Source: Talpa occidentalis
Lineage: Eukaryota > Chordata > Mammalia > Eulipotyphla > Talpidae
DNA length: 64,000 bases
NCBI RefSeq assembly: GCF_014898055.3
Contig: NW_023604295.1
Span: 96,239,591 to 96,303,590, forward strand
Reading direction: 5' to 3'
Positions 1 through 9,275 of this stretch are shown here, one piece after another (position 1 is the stretch's first letter; each line of letters begins with the position of its first letter). The notes under the pieces were generated by a model that saw only the letters and a list, made by a program, of their open reading frames with translations, searched no databases and was not told the DNA's origin. Made by a program: the position numbers and the translations under genes.

Positions 1-900
1 ATCCCCACATGATTTCTATTACACGACAAGGACCTGCTTGAGCTGTCTGATTCTGGGCTGTTGGATTACTTAAATTTTACTGTCCCCCCACTTTCTTTCT
101 TTTTAAGGTTTCGATATTATCTTTAATATATAGACTAATTTTGTTTCCTTTGTTTCCCACCACAACTTAGAATCTCATTTTGCGTCCTATACTTGCAGCA
201 TTTTGGTAATTTCTCGTTTTACTTTCCGTTCTCCCTCATCCTGGGCAATCACCAAATTCTATCACTTGGCCTCCCCTATTATGACTGTTACCTCTTTCTA
301 GTGAAGCCATCAAGCATTTTAAGAAAGTCCCTATCCAAATCATTTTCTCTACATCTCTGAAAGGCCTCTTGTGATGCTTTGTGGAGAAGCCTGCTAAAGC
401 CCCCAAAGAGGTGATAGGGGTGTACACTTCCAATTCCCTGGGCAGGCAGGAAGTAATGTGAACTGGGACCTACAGGATAATCATATTCCATCTAAATGAG
501 TAGTGGAGGTGGTCAGTACCCTGCCCCAGACCAGTGGCTACTAGGTGGGAAGGCCAGGTCTGTTGAATTTTTAAATAAAGCCCAAATCAGGATTTCTATA
601 TAAAATCTATGAAATGCTGAATACTTAAAAAAAGAATCTGAATCTGATCAAGTCTCTACCTATAACTACCAATTTATTTTAGGTTGTGGGAAACTCTAAT
701 GTCAAACTGTTTTTTGTGGGTTTTTTTTTTTTTACATCAAACTGTTTTACAATTTTTTTTAGACCAATAGCAAGGATGATAGAGAGGCAAGGAAAACTAA
801 AGATAAATGGAAAATTAAGGGAATAGTAACTGCAATCTGTGGACCTTATTTGAAACGATACTTGAGACAATTTTTTTTATGATCAAACTGGGCAAATTTG
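1..900. other. Unassigned AT-rich single-copy-looking sequence
   Basis: No gene, SINE or recognisable old repeat is visible here. Open frames on the minus strand are short and show no domain I recognise. A T-run lies near 719-733. The last 15 bases (886-900) are the left target-site copy of the SINE that follows. Confidence 0.5.
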
Positions 901-1186
901 GGGCCTCCCTGGTGGCACACGGGGTTAAGACGCAACATATGAAGCTATCCGCAGCCACTGCAGCACAAGTTCGATCCCCAGCCAGGGAGCAACTCATATT
1001 GTGCAGCAGACCTCTCCTGACTAGGCCAATGCTCCCCTCAGTAGTGTATTTCAATCAGTCTGCCTGTTCTGTTCCCTGCTCTGTCTCTGGTGAATCCTCT
1101 CACTGCTGCCCCCCACCCCCATACCTCTGGCCTGTACCTGGGTTCTTGTATGCATAAGTAAATAAATCTCAAAAAAAAAAAAATAC
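901..1186 (+). mobile_element. tRNA-derived SINE, type B, with perfect target-site duplication
   Basis: The element begins GGGCCTCCCTGGTGGC and has the internal pol III promoter: an A-box region near 910-922 and a degenerate B-box (AGTTCGATCCC, near 969). The body shares the block 'CAGACCTCTCCTGAC...CTCAGTAGTGTATTTC' with the other copies, and it ends in TAAATAAATCTC plus an A-run. The 15-bp sequence aactgggcaaatttg occurs at 886-900 and again at 1187-1201, so the insertion boundaries are exact and retroposition is complete. The open frame across it is a shadow of the SINE. Confidence 0.93.
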
Positions 1187-1246
1187 AACTGGGCAAATTT
1201 GAATACTGGCCTTGATAGTTGATATCATTAAAGAATTATTAATTAT

Positions 1247-1499
1247 GGGCCTCCCCGGTGGCGCAGCGGTTGACCGCTGGGCTGCGAAGCTGCCCGCAGC
1301 CTCTGTAGCACCGGTTCGATCCCTGGCTGCCAGCAAGGGTCCCACATGGCGTGGCAGACCTCTCCTGATGCCCGCTGCACCCCTCAGCAGTGTACTTCAT
1401 CACTCTGCCTGTTCTACTCTCCGCACACCTCTGACTGTACCCAGTGCTTGTATAAATAAATAAATAAATAAATAAATAAAATCTTTAAAAAAAAAAAAG
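1247..1499 (+). mobile_element. tRNA-derived SINE, type A
   Basis: The copy starts GGGCCTCCCCGGTGGCGCAG and has a strong A-box (TGGCGCAGCGG) and B-box (GGTTCGATCCC near 1312). Its 3' part ends CCCAGTGCTTGTATAAATAAAT(AAAT)n followed by ATCTTT and an A-run. This is the commoner subfamily in the window. A clear long target duplication is not visible; only a short AAAGAAT match flanks it. It lies 45 bp downstream of the previous SINE's right target copy. Confidence 0.92.
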
Positions 1500-2197
1500 A
1501 ATGGAACAGAACCACTAAAAAAAGAAAAAATCATTATATTTTGTTGTTTTTTTTTCCCATTTCTCAGTAATCCACATATTTAAAATACATATGTATAGTA
1601 GTAGTTCATATTTAAAAAATCTTTTACTTAGAAATACTTCAAAGTTATGGGAAAGTTGTAGAAAAAATAGTACCAAAAAACCTTCCTATATACGCTCCAC
1701 ACATATCTACCTATCTAGCATTTTTTTCCCTGAACTATTTGTAAGTTGCAAAAATTATTCTTTTGTTACCACTAAGCACTCAGCATTTATTTCCTAAAAA
1801 AGGGGGCATCTCTTAGTTTCCTTATCTTTTAGAGAATCATACTAAAATACTGAGCTAAAATCATGTGCTATCTGGGATTTGCTTCAAAATAATACAGAAG
1901 AGGATTTATATGAAAGGAGATTGGCCAGAAGTTGAGAAGTCAAGAAGCTGGACAATGGCTACATGGGGGGGCTCATTAAAGTAAGCTTTCTATACTCTCC
2001 ATATGCTTAGTCGTTTCAAGAGAAAATTTTAAAAGGTTATGTTAATGATATTATGTGAATTAAAAAATAAAAAATTGTCTACAAAATATTAACTATTATA
2101 GAAATACATGCCAAAAAGTTAACATTCCAAATTATTTCACAATAAATATTACTTTCATAATTAGAAGAAAAATGTAATACAATATAAGAGAATTAAA
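1500..2197. other. Unassigned AT-rich interval
   Basis: AT-rich sequence with short homopolymer runs and no recognisable repeat, RNA gene or plausible coding exon. One 68-codon plus-strand frame (1591-1797) is low-complexity in composition and looks like chance. Confidence 0.45.
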
Positions 2198-2209
2198 ACT
2201 ATTGTTAGG

Positions 2210-2497
2210 GGGCCTCCCCGGTGGCGCAGCGGTTGAGCGCTGGGTTGCAAAGCTGCCCGCAGCCTCTGCAGCACCGGTTTGATCCCCAGCTGCTCCCAGG
2301 CCACCAGGGGAGGGTCCCACATGGCCCACAGACCTCTCCTGCCACCCGCTGCTCCCCCCAGCAGTGTACTTTGGTCCCTCTGCCTGCTCTGCTCCCCGCT
2401 CTGGCTCTGATGAATTCTCTCACCCTCCCGCGCTTCTGACTGTACCCAGTGCTTGTATAAATAAATAAATAAATCTTTAAAAAAAAATTAAAAAAAA
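2210..2497 (+). mobile_element. tRNA-derived SINE, type A, first of a tandem SINE pair
   Basis: Full-length type A copy with head GGGCCTCCCCGGTGGCGCAG, B-box-like GGTTTGATCCC, the shared 'CAGCAGTGTACTT' block, and tail GTGCTTGTATAAATAAAT plus an A-rich run. The target actattgtta precedes it at 2198-2207 and recurs at 2501-2510, immediately before a second SINE. See the adjoining copy for the shared target site. Confidence 0.93.
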
Positions 2498-2510
2498 AAA
2501 ACTATTGTTA

Positions 2511-2783
2511 GGGCCTCCCTTGTGGTGCGGGTGTTAAAGACAGCACTATCAAGCTATCGCCAGCCACTGCAGCACGAGTTCGATCCCCGGCCAGGGAGCT
2601 ACCCACAGGATGCAGCGGACCTCTCCTGCCTTGCCTGCTGCTCCCCTCAGCAGTGTATTTCCCTATGGAATACACTGCCTGTTCTGCTCCCCACTCTCTC
2701 TGGTGAATCCTCTCATGCCCTGCACCTCTGACTTACACCCCAGTTCTTGTATGCATAAATAAATCTTTAAAAAAAAAAACAAA
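2511..2783 (+). mobile_element. tRNA-derived SINE, type B, second of a tandem SINE pair
   Basis: This copy begins GGGCCTCCCTTGTGGTGC directly after the second copy of the target actattgtta. It ends in TTCTTGTATGCATAAATAAATCTTT plus an A-run. A third, one-mismatch target copy (agtattgtta) follows at 2784-2793. The type B element therefore inserted exactly at the right-hand target copy of the type A element, or the reverse. The order cannot be decided from this window. Confidence 0.93.
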
Positions 2784-2867
2784 AGTATTGTTAAAAGTCA
2801 AATAAAACATATATGTGATCTGGACTGGTCAATGCACCCCTAGTGTGAAGATTTTAATTTAGGAAGT

Positions 2868-3561
2868 AGATCCACAAAACAACAGTGAAGTATCACCTCA
2901 TTCCTGTGAGAATGGCCTATATCAAAAAGAACAGAAAGGATGTAGAGAAAAAGGAATTCTCATAAATTATTGGTGGGAAAGCAAGTTGGTGCAGCCTCTA
3001 TGGAAAATGGTATGTGATTTCTTAAGAAAACAAACATGAAATCCTGTGTGATCCATATGAACCTATTCCAGGTATTTACCCCAAAAATGTGAAAACTCTA
3101 ATACAAAGAGACTTACGTACTCTGATGTTATTAGCAGCAATGTCCACAATCGGCAAGTCATGGAAACAACTTAAGGGCCCACCAACAGATGAACAGATGA
3201 AGAATTTGTGGAATATATACTCAATGGAATATTAGACAGCTCTTAAAAAAATGAAATAGTGGCATTTGGGACAAAATGGATGGACCTGGAGGTGATTAAG
3301 TTAAGTGAAATAAGTCAAAAGTGAAAGACAGCTATCACTCATCCATGGACTATAAATAACCAAAAAACATACACAGGCAAAATATACGAGAAACAAATCC
3401 TTAGGTTTAGTGAAAGAATTTACTGGTTACCAGGGAAGAGGAAGGAGGGGAGGGAGGAAAATGAAGTATTGACACAATGGTTTGGTGGAGGGTGAGTGGA
3501 ACATATGCACATGTAGAGTAGTCAAAATGTAACCCCCAAATTAAAATAAATTAAAAAAAAT
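2868..3561 (+). mobile_element. LINE-1 3' end (ORF2 C-terminus and 3' UTR), broken
   Basis: Translated pieces read as the L1 ORF2 C-terminal region, with local matches such as 'GIYPKN' and 'WKQLKGPPTDEQMK'. They are interrupted by stop codons and frameshifts. The 3' part is the G-rich L1 3' UTR (ggaagaggaaggaggggagg near 3435) and ends in a short A-rich tail near 3540-3561. The element is 5'-truncated, lacking ORF1 and the endonuclease and reverse transcriptase domains, and cannot be active. The L1 machinery is the expected mobiliser of the surrounding SINEs. Confidence 0.85.
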
Positions 3562-3564
3562 AGA

Positions 3565-3780
3565 ACCACAAACAATGGTCTATGGGCCAAATTTGGCCTG
3601 TCACCTGTTTTGTATAACCTACAAGTTGAGAATGTGTTTTTTATTTTTAAATGATTAAAAAAAAGAAGAAGAAGAAGAAGAATACTTCATAAGATGAAAT
3701 TCAATATCAGTGTCTATATATGAAGTTTCACTGGGACACAGTCACAATCATTCCTTTTTTCTATACATGTATTATTATTA
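3565..3780 (+). mobile_element. Nonautonomous hAT-Charlie-type DNA transposon remnant
   Basis: The sequence 'CAATGGTCTATGGGCCAAATTTGGCCTG' and, further on, 'GTTTCACTGGGACACAGTC' resemble the ends and middle of a common mammalian hAT-Charlie MITE with a GGCCAAAT...GGCC core. A GAA microsatellite (3664-3682) and an AT-rich insert separate the halves. I do not commit to a MER subfamily without a search. Confidence 0.5.
3664..3682. repeat. (GAA)n microsatellite
   Basis: About six GAA/AAG units directly follow an A-run, inside a decayed DNA-transposon remnant. Confidence 0.9.
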
Positions 3781-3984
3781 TTATATTTGACATTATGTAT
3801 TATTATATTTTAGATTCCAGAAATAAAATAACTTGTGGAAATTTATTTTCTTCATTGTTCTATTAATGCAATATCCTCAGTTTTACCTCAATTCACAAAA
3901 CCTAGTATTTTTACTATTTGGTCTTTTACAAAAAATAATTGCCAAGTCCTGGGACTGGTCATTCCCTATAACTTTAAAGCTGTT

Positions 3985-4105
3985 TGGTTTAGCAGAAAAA
4001 GCACTGAACAGGAGTCAAGCCTGACCCTTAGCTCTGACCTGGCTAAGTAACAAATTCTCTAGGCCTCAGGTCCCTCAATGATATATAATAAAATGGGTCC
4101 AAGGT
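3985..4105 (+). mobile_element. MIR SINE fragment
   Basis: The order of features matches the MIR core: 'GGTTTAGCAGAAAAAGCACTG', a 'GACCTGGCTAAGTAACAAATTCTCTAGGCCTCAG' block, then a degraded 'AAAATGGG' segment. It is decayed with small indels, as expected for this old family. Confidence 0.65.
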
Positions 4106-6523
4106 ACATACACACAGCAACTGAAATCTGTGGTCCACGTTCTCATGAGAGCTAAGCAAGAAAAACAGGGGTGAAGGCAACACTAAGTGCTGATAAACCA
4201 GCCAGGTTTGGTTCACCTCAAGACCAAGGCATTTAAACATTCGAGATATACAGTGAGGATGGCTCAAAAGGCATTCAGACCACGGGCTGGATAGACTGGT
4301 GAGGAACAAAGAAGGGGAGGCAGTGGGAGCTCCAAAGGCAGAGCAGTGGGCCTACCCCGGAACATGGCTTTGGGAAAGAATTTCTAAAATCCACAGCTTA
4401 CAGTAGGTATTTAGGGTCTCTCGCCAGTCTGAGCTTTGTAGACATGGTCACAGCACATGTAAAAAGTTCATTTCTTTTCAAGTTTCATCCAGAACTGGTA
4501 GAGTGATATGAGGGCGTGGGGACCCTCTAGCATCCTTAGCATGTTTAATAGGAATGGGAGACTTCCTAGGACTGTGATAAATTGCCTTCAAAGACGTCAA
4601 TCCGTAGGCTCTTCCTAATAGCCAACATTGGACAGTTAAGCAGTAAGGTCAACATTATGACAGAAGCCTGGCAGAACATCACAGCACCCAGCCTTCATGC
4701 AGCAAGCCTGCGGCCTGCATTTCAGGGGTGCTCCCCAGCCTCCTCCACAGACTGTTTCTCCCCCACAGACCTTTCATCCTTCACTTTGGTGCTGGCACAG
4801 CAGCATCTCCTTTTGTTCACCCTGCCCACCCCCTAACTGCTCCCTTTGTTCCCGCTCTCTCAAAATTCGCACCAGCCTGCTTGCAGCCCTCTCAGTCTAC
4901 ACTCACCCTCTCCATTTTGTGTCCAGATGACCACCCCTTTCTTTCCCATATATGTCCCCCAGTCTCCTGTGTTTCTGAGAGACTCTTTCAAGGGTGCAGC
5001 TCCTTTCTCTCCCTACTACAGGTTCCCCCTTTTCCCTTCCACAGTGAAAGAAACTAGAGGAAAGGGAGAAAAAAATGACAAGGGCACTGCCCTTCTGGGA
5101 TTTAACCACATTCTCAGCTGGTGGCTTTTGTTTTCTCGTCTCACTGACTTGTAAGGCCCTCGGGGCAGGGGCTCGGCGTCATGCTCAGCGCTGGGGAAGA
5201 TGGGGAGGATGGTTGGGCCTTAATTAGAGCAAGGCCTCAGACAGGGTAGAAGATTTTAGCAGGCAAAAAGAAAGGGAATTTCAAAATGTCTATTTGTTAG
5301 CAATGACCATAGGGGTAAGAAAAAGGTTTATTTTATTATACAAAGAAAAATCATGAAAGTTCTCGCTGCTTTTTATGAACACAGAAAGAATATTTACTCT
5401 GGCATATTAAAAACAAAACAGTACCAGAAAACAAACTTCCTCCACAGGCTAAATATAGTGAGTATAGACGCAAATGTTAGTCTTGAACCCCAAGCAAATA
5501 ATAGCTGCAGAAGCAAAGAAGCCATAAAGGGAAAGATGCAAAATGAGCTACAAGATCAAAAGAGCAATTTTCTGGTCAATGAGACATTTAGGCCATGTCA
5601 GAGCCATGCTGGGATCACCTAACAAAGACAAGTGCTTTGGCAACTGGTCTTTGATTTACCTGCTGCCCAGAAAGCCTCCTGTAGAACAGCAGGCAGGGTG
5701 ACCCCCGTTGTCAGTCAGGGAAGGTAAAAAAGCAAAAGCATCTTGCCGGCATCACAGATTCAAAATTTTGCATTCAAGGACTTCTCAACTTAACATCTGC
5801 TCATGAATGTGAAAGATTGGCAGCCATTATCAGGGTCACCTGGCAATGCAGGCAGACCAGCTTGGAGCAGGGCAGTCAGATATATGGTGACTGATTAGGA
5901 GCCAAGACATCCTGGGATGGTGATGAGGATGAGACACGGAGTCCCAGCAGAGAACCCTCCTGGCCATCAGCTGAGATGCCCCCAAACTGAAGGCTAGGCT
6001 TCAGGGAACAGTATAAAAGGCCACAGAGAGAAGAGCATGTCATTCATTCCTTTCTGGAACAGAGGGGCACACCACCGCAACTACCCCCACAATATGCTGG
6101 CCTTGTGTCAGAACCTGGGCCGGAGTTTCAGAGTTTACCATCGTATTCCATTCTGCCTGGCTTGTGGTGGTGTCACACAAATGCTTAAAGAGGTGAGCTG
6201 AATTGTTAAAGTTTCCCTCCCCTCTGATGTGCAATATCCTACTACTATAAAGGACTAGGAGATTCCTCATGCAGCGATGTTTCACAGCCAGTCAAAACTA
6301 AACAAAGTATATGGAACTCAGCCAGGTCATCTCTAACTTGTGATAAGCGAAGCCCACTAGATCATGAATCAATGTGAGAAGGTGCTTCTGAAACATTTAG
6401 AAGGCTTCAAAGGGCCTTATAGTTTAGAACTTACATAGCAAACCTATGTCTTTGTTCTTGGACCTTCATCAACAGACCAATCTAAAAAGCAAAAAGGAGT
6501 TACGGTTCTTCACACGAATTTTC
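4106..6523. other. Unassigned interval without recognisable genes
   Basis: Mixed composition. Several 70-110 codon frames occur at 4580-5160 in overlapping registers, all pyrimidine-driven (Ser/Pro/Leu-rich) and without a domain. A frame at 5353-5622 (89 codons) has more ordinary composition, but I recognise no family and see no splice context that would make it an exon. A TATA-like TATAAAAGG lies at 6012-6020. Confidence 0.4.
6012..6020 (+). promoter_or_regulatory. Isolated TATA-box-like motif
   Basis: TATAAAAGG is a good core TATA match, with GC-richer sequence downstream ('GGCCACAGAGAGAAG'). No CpG cluster, transcript or open frame is attached to it. It could equally be part of an unrecognised old LTR or a chance match. 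Confidence 0.2.
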
Positions 6524-6770
6524 TAGGATCTCTCTGGTATTCTAGGGGTTAAGTCTCAGAGCTATCACCCCTACGGCCTGAGTTTGATCCCCGGCCAGGG
6601 AGCTAACCCACATATGGCACAGCAGACCTCTCCTGTCTCACCCACTGCTTCACTTAGCAGTGCATTTCAGTAAATCTACCCACTCTGTTCTACACTCTGT
6701 CTCTGACAAATCCTCTCACCCCCCTGCACCGCTGACCTATACCCCAGTTCTTCTACACACATACACTCAC
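6524..6770 (+). mobile_element. Diverged tRNA-derived SINE, type B
   Basis: A degraded head (gatctctctggtattctagg) is followed by a B-box-like GTTTGATCCCCGGCCAGGGAGC. Next come the diagnostic 'CACAGCAGACCTCTCCTG' and 'CAGTGCATTTCAGT' blocks and a CA-rich 3' end. It carries more substitutions than the other copies, so it is an older insertion. The TAAATAAAT tail has been lost or replaced. Confidence 0.85.
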
Positions 6771-7319
6771 AATTTCTAGCATTATTTGTTCGCATATCAC
6801 TTCATGTGGTAAAATCTTTAGAAAACCACCAACAAGCAAATAAGTCTGCAGAGCTGAGTTGTTTAGCATTCAAAGACAAAGGCAATTTATTGCAGAGATG
6901 TGACAGACTTTTCCAGCATTTGCCTTTGAAAACAAATTAAAGGAAATAACTATTTCAATGTTTCGCCATGAGTTTAAATTCTAGTGCCCTTTTGAAAAAT
7001 AAAACAAGACTTCCAAGAAATTTCCATGCTTTGAGAAGCTCTTCTGCCATGGATTTCATGGGTTGGTGCTGAATCTGTGCCAAAATTTCATAGGACTATA
7101 ATTTCATAGGACTATAATGTCCAGAGAGTCACTGCTCCTTTTGTAGGCAATTTCTTTGTAGGGATGGGGTCAAAAGCAATGGCTCCACTGGCACCAAGTC
7201 CCAAGAATTTTACAAAAACCAGCCATGGGGGCTTGGCCTACCCTCTTACTGCAGGGGAAGCTCCCTAAGTAAGGATCAACCCATCAGATCTTCACTTGGT
7301 TGGCTCCATCTCACTGTAT
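6771..7319. other. Unassigned sequence with a small tandem duplication
   Basis: No gene or recognised mobile element. It contains a perfect 16-bp direct tandem repeat, atttcataggactata, at 7085-7100 and 7101-7116. Confidence 0.45.
7085..7116. repeat. Perfect 16-bp tandem duplication
   Basis: Two abutting identical copies of atttcataggactata. This fits local replication slippage, and the identity suggests a recent event. Confidence 0.9.
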
Positions 7320-7600
7320 GGATCTCCACTCAATGCCACCTCCTCTGCTAGACTTTCCTGGACAACCACCCCAGTGTGGTTCCCTTCCTCCCAGCATGTT
7401 GCCCCTGCTTTTTAAAATTTAGTTTCATTTTTCATCTTTGTATTTGTCTTCCCTCATCAATTTTTACACGTTTATTTTTCCCTTCCTCTTCTGCCACCCC
7501 AACACAGTAGAGAAAGACGGGTCTCTCTTGTTCATGACTTTATTTCCAGCCTCTGGAACTTGCCTGGCATATAGTAGGTGCTCAATAAATGTGTTGAATG
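7320..7600 (+). mobile_element. LINE-2 3' end
   Basis: The order is characteristic of L2: 'AATGCCACCTCCTCTGCTAGACTTTCCTGG', a T-rich middle, then 'TCTTGTTCATGACTTTATTTCCAGCCTCTGG' and 'CTGGCATATAGTAGGTGCTCAATAAATGTGTTGAATG'. The terminal AATAAATGTGTTGAATG is well preserved. Confidence 0.85.
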
Positions 7601-9017
7601 TTTAATTACCAAGAAAGCTGTTAACAATAGCCTTTCTCTTAGAAGGGAGCCGTTAGCATGAACCATATGGTACCAGGAGTGCAAAGGTTTGACTTAACAC
7701 TAAAGAGAAACATGCTAGCTTCTGTAGCAAATTCTTCTCATCATATCACCCAGTTGTAAGAAATGGCCTACCATTCAAGCCATGGAGGAATCCACGATAG
7801 ATCAACATCACTGTAGCAGCAAAAAAATGCAATCTTGGTAACTGCTCTGACTAAAAACCTTAGGAAAATGTACATACTATTTTCCAAAGGGGGAAAAAAA
7901 AAAGTCGAGAATTTTATACCATAAATCATTCAAGCAAAAAAACCACAGATGTGCCCATTTGGTGAAAACAAAATAATTGTTTCTACATTCTTCCTGTCAC
8001 ACCTGCTCTGGCCTGCCCAGAAACTTCTTAGCCAAAAAGTGCAAATGGGTTAAGCATAGCTTTTCTAAGCAATAAGAAGGGGTAACTGCCATCTTCTATA
8101 ATCGATGAGAAGTGTTTCTGGCTAATCTAGGAAATCCAATAGTAATAGCAAGTGGGTAAGTTTAGAAAAGCTTTATGCCTTATAAACATTTCCAGGAAAT
8201 ATGAAGACAAAGCATTAAGGTGAAACAGCAAAGTAATAAATTATGATTATTCTTCCATTCACTGGTCTACTTATCAGAATGGCAATGGTACAATATATTT
8301 CCCCATTGTCTTATTTGGCTTCAAGCTCTTGGATTGTGTTTAAAAGACTTTTAGGAGAGACCAAGTGCAACATGAGTCAATAATGTCACAAAAAATCATT
8401 AGGTATGAAAATCTACATGATGACACAACCATGCTTGAGTTAAGAACAAAAGGGCTGAAATGTTATAGAGAAAAAAATACACTGTTGAATCTATCAGGCA
8501 TTCATTTTTTATGATAAAACAATTCCCTTGCATGTATCCATCTTATCTTGTAATTAAGATTCAAATGGATTCAAAATGATTAATTTGTACTGACCTATCA
8601 AAATAGAAGACATTGTAGTTGTAATCTTTCTGAATAGCAATAGTGTTTTAATTACAAATGCCTGGCTCATTATTTGTTCGAGAGCGAATGACAATTAGCT
8701 TGATCCTACTGCAACTGTTAATGCTACTGGTACTAAAATAAATAGGCAAGACTGAATTAGGTTTCTGACATTTCCCTTCAGTTTACGATTTTCTGATTGA
8801 TGCTATATTCAAAATGTACTTAGTCATTTTAAGTCACAGGCAGGAAGGAAAATGGCTTCCGAACAGCCCGGCAAAAAAAAAAAAAAAAAAAAAAGAGGTG
8901 TTGCAGGAAGGCTATTTCATGGCAAGCCTCAAAAATGAAATCACTATGAGATGGATCATGTTCTGACATAAATGAACCAGAGAAAGACTCCAAGCAAAAT
9001 ATTTAAATTGGCCTCAA

Positions 9018-9062
9018 AACAACACAATAACAACAACAACAACAACAATAACAACAACAACA
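9018..9062. repeat. (CAA)n microsatellite, interrupted by AATAAC
   Basis: Runs of CAA/AAC with two AATAAC interruptions. Confidence 0.92.
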
Positions 9063-9254
9063 TTACAGTGAGTGCTTTGGAATATTAGAAACTGCTAGAA
9101 TAAAGTAACTATTTACACAGATGGTTCTGAATATCAATGTTCTGCACATCGGACCAAACCTCAGGGAGCTTTCAGGTTTGGCAATATCTTCTTAACACAC
9201 GTATGAAGTTCTGTCCACAAAGGCTCAATGGGCACCTATCAGTGGTGGGGGAGT

Positions 9255-9275
9255 GGGCTTGGGCTTGGGCTTGGG
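9255..9275 (+). repeat. (GGGCTT)3GGG repeat, canonical G-quadruplex motif
   Basis: Four GGG runs at 9255, 9261, 9267 and 9273 are separated by identical CTT loops. The hexamer is one base from the telomeric TTAGGG type. The short open frame across it is low complexity (Trp-Ala repeats). Confidence 0.85.

Noticed and set aside
6012..6020. TATA box of an unannotated gene
   Set aside because: No downstream exon or CpG context; kept only as a low-confidence motif.
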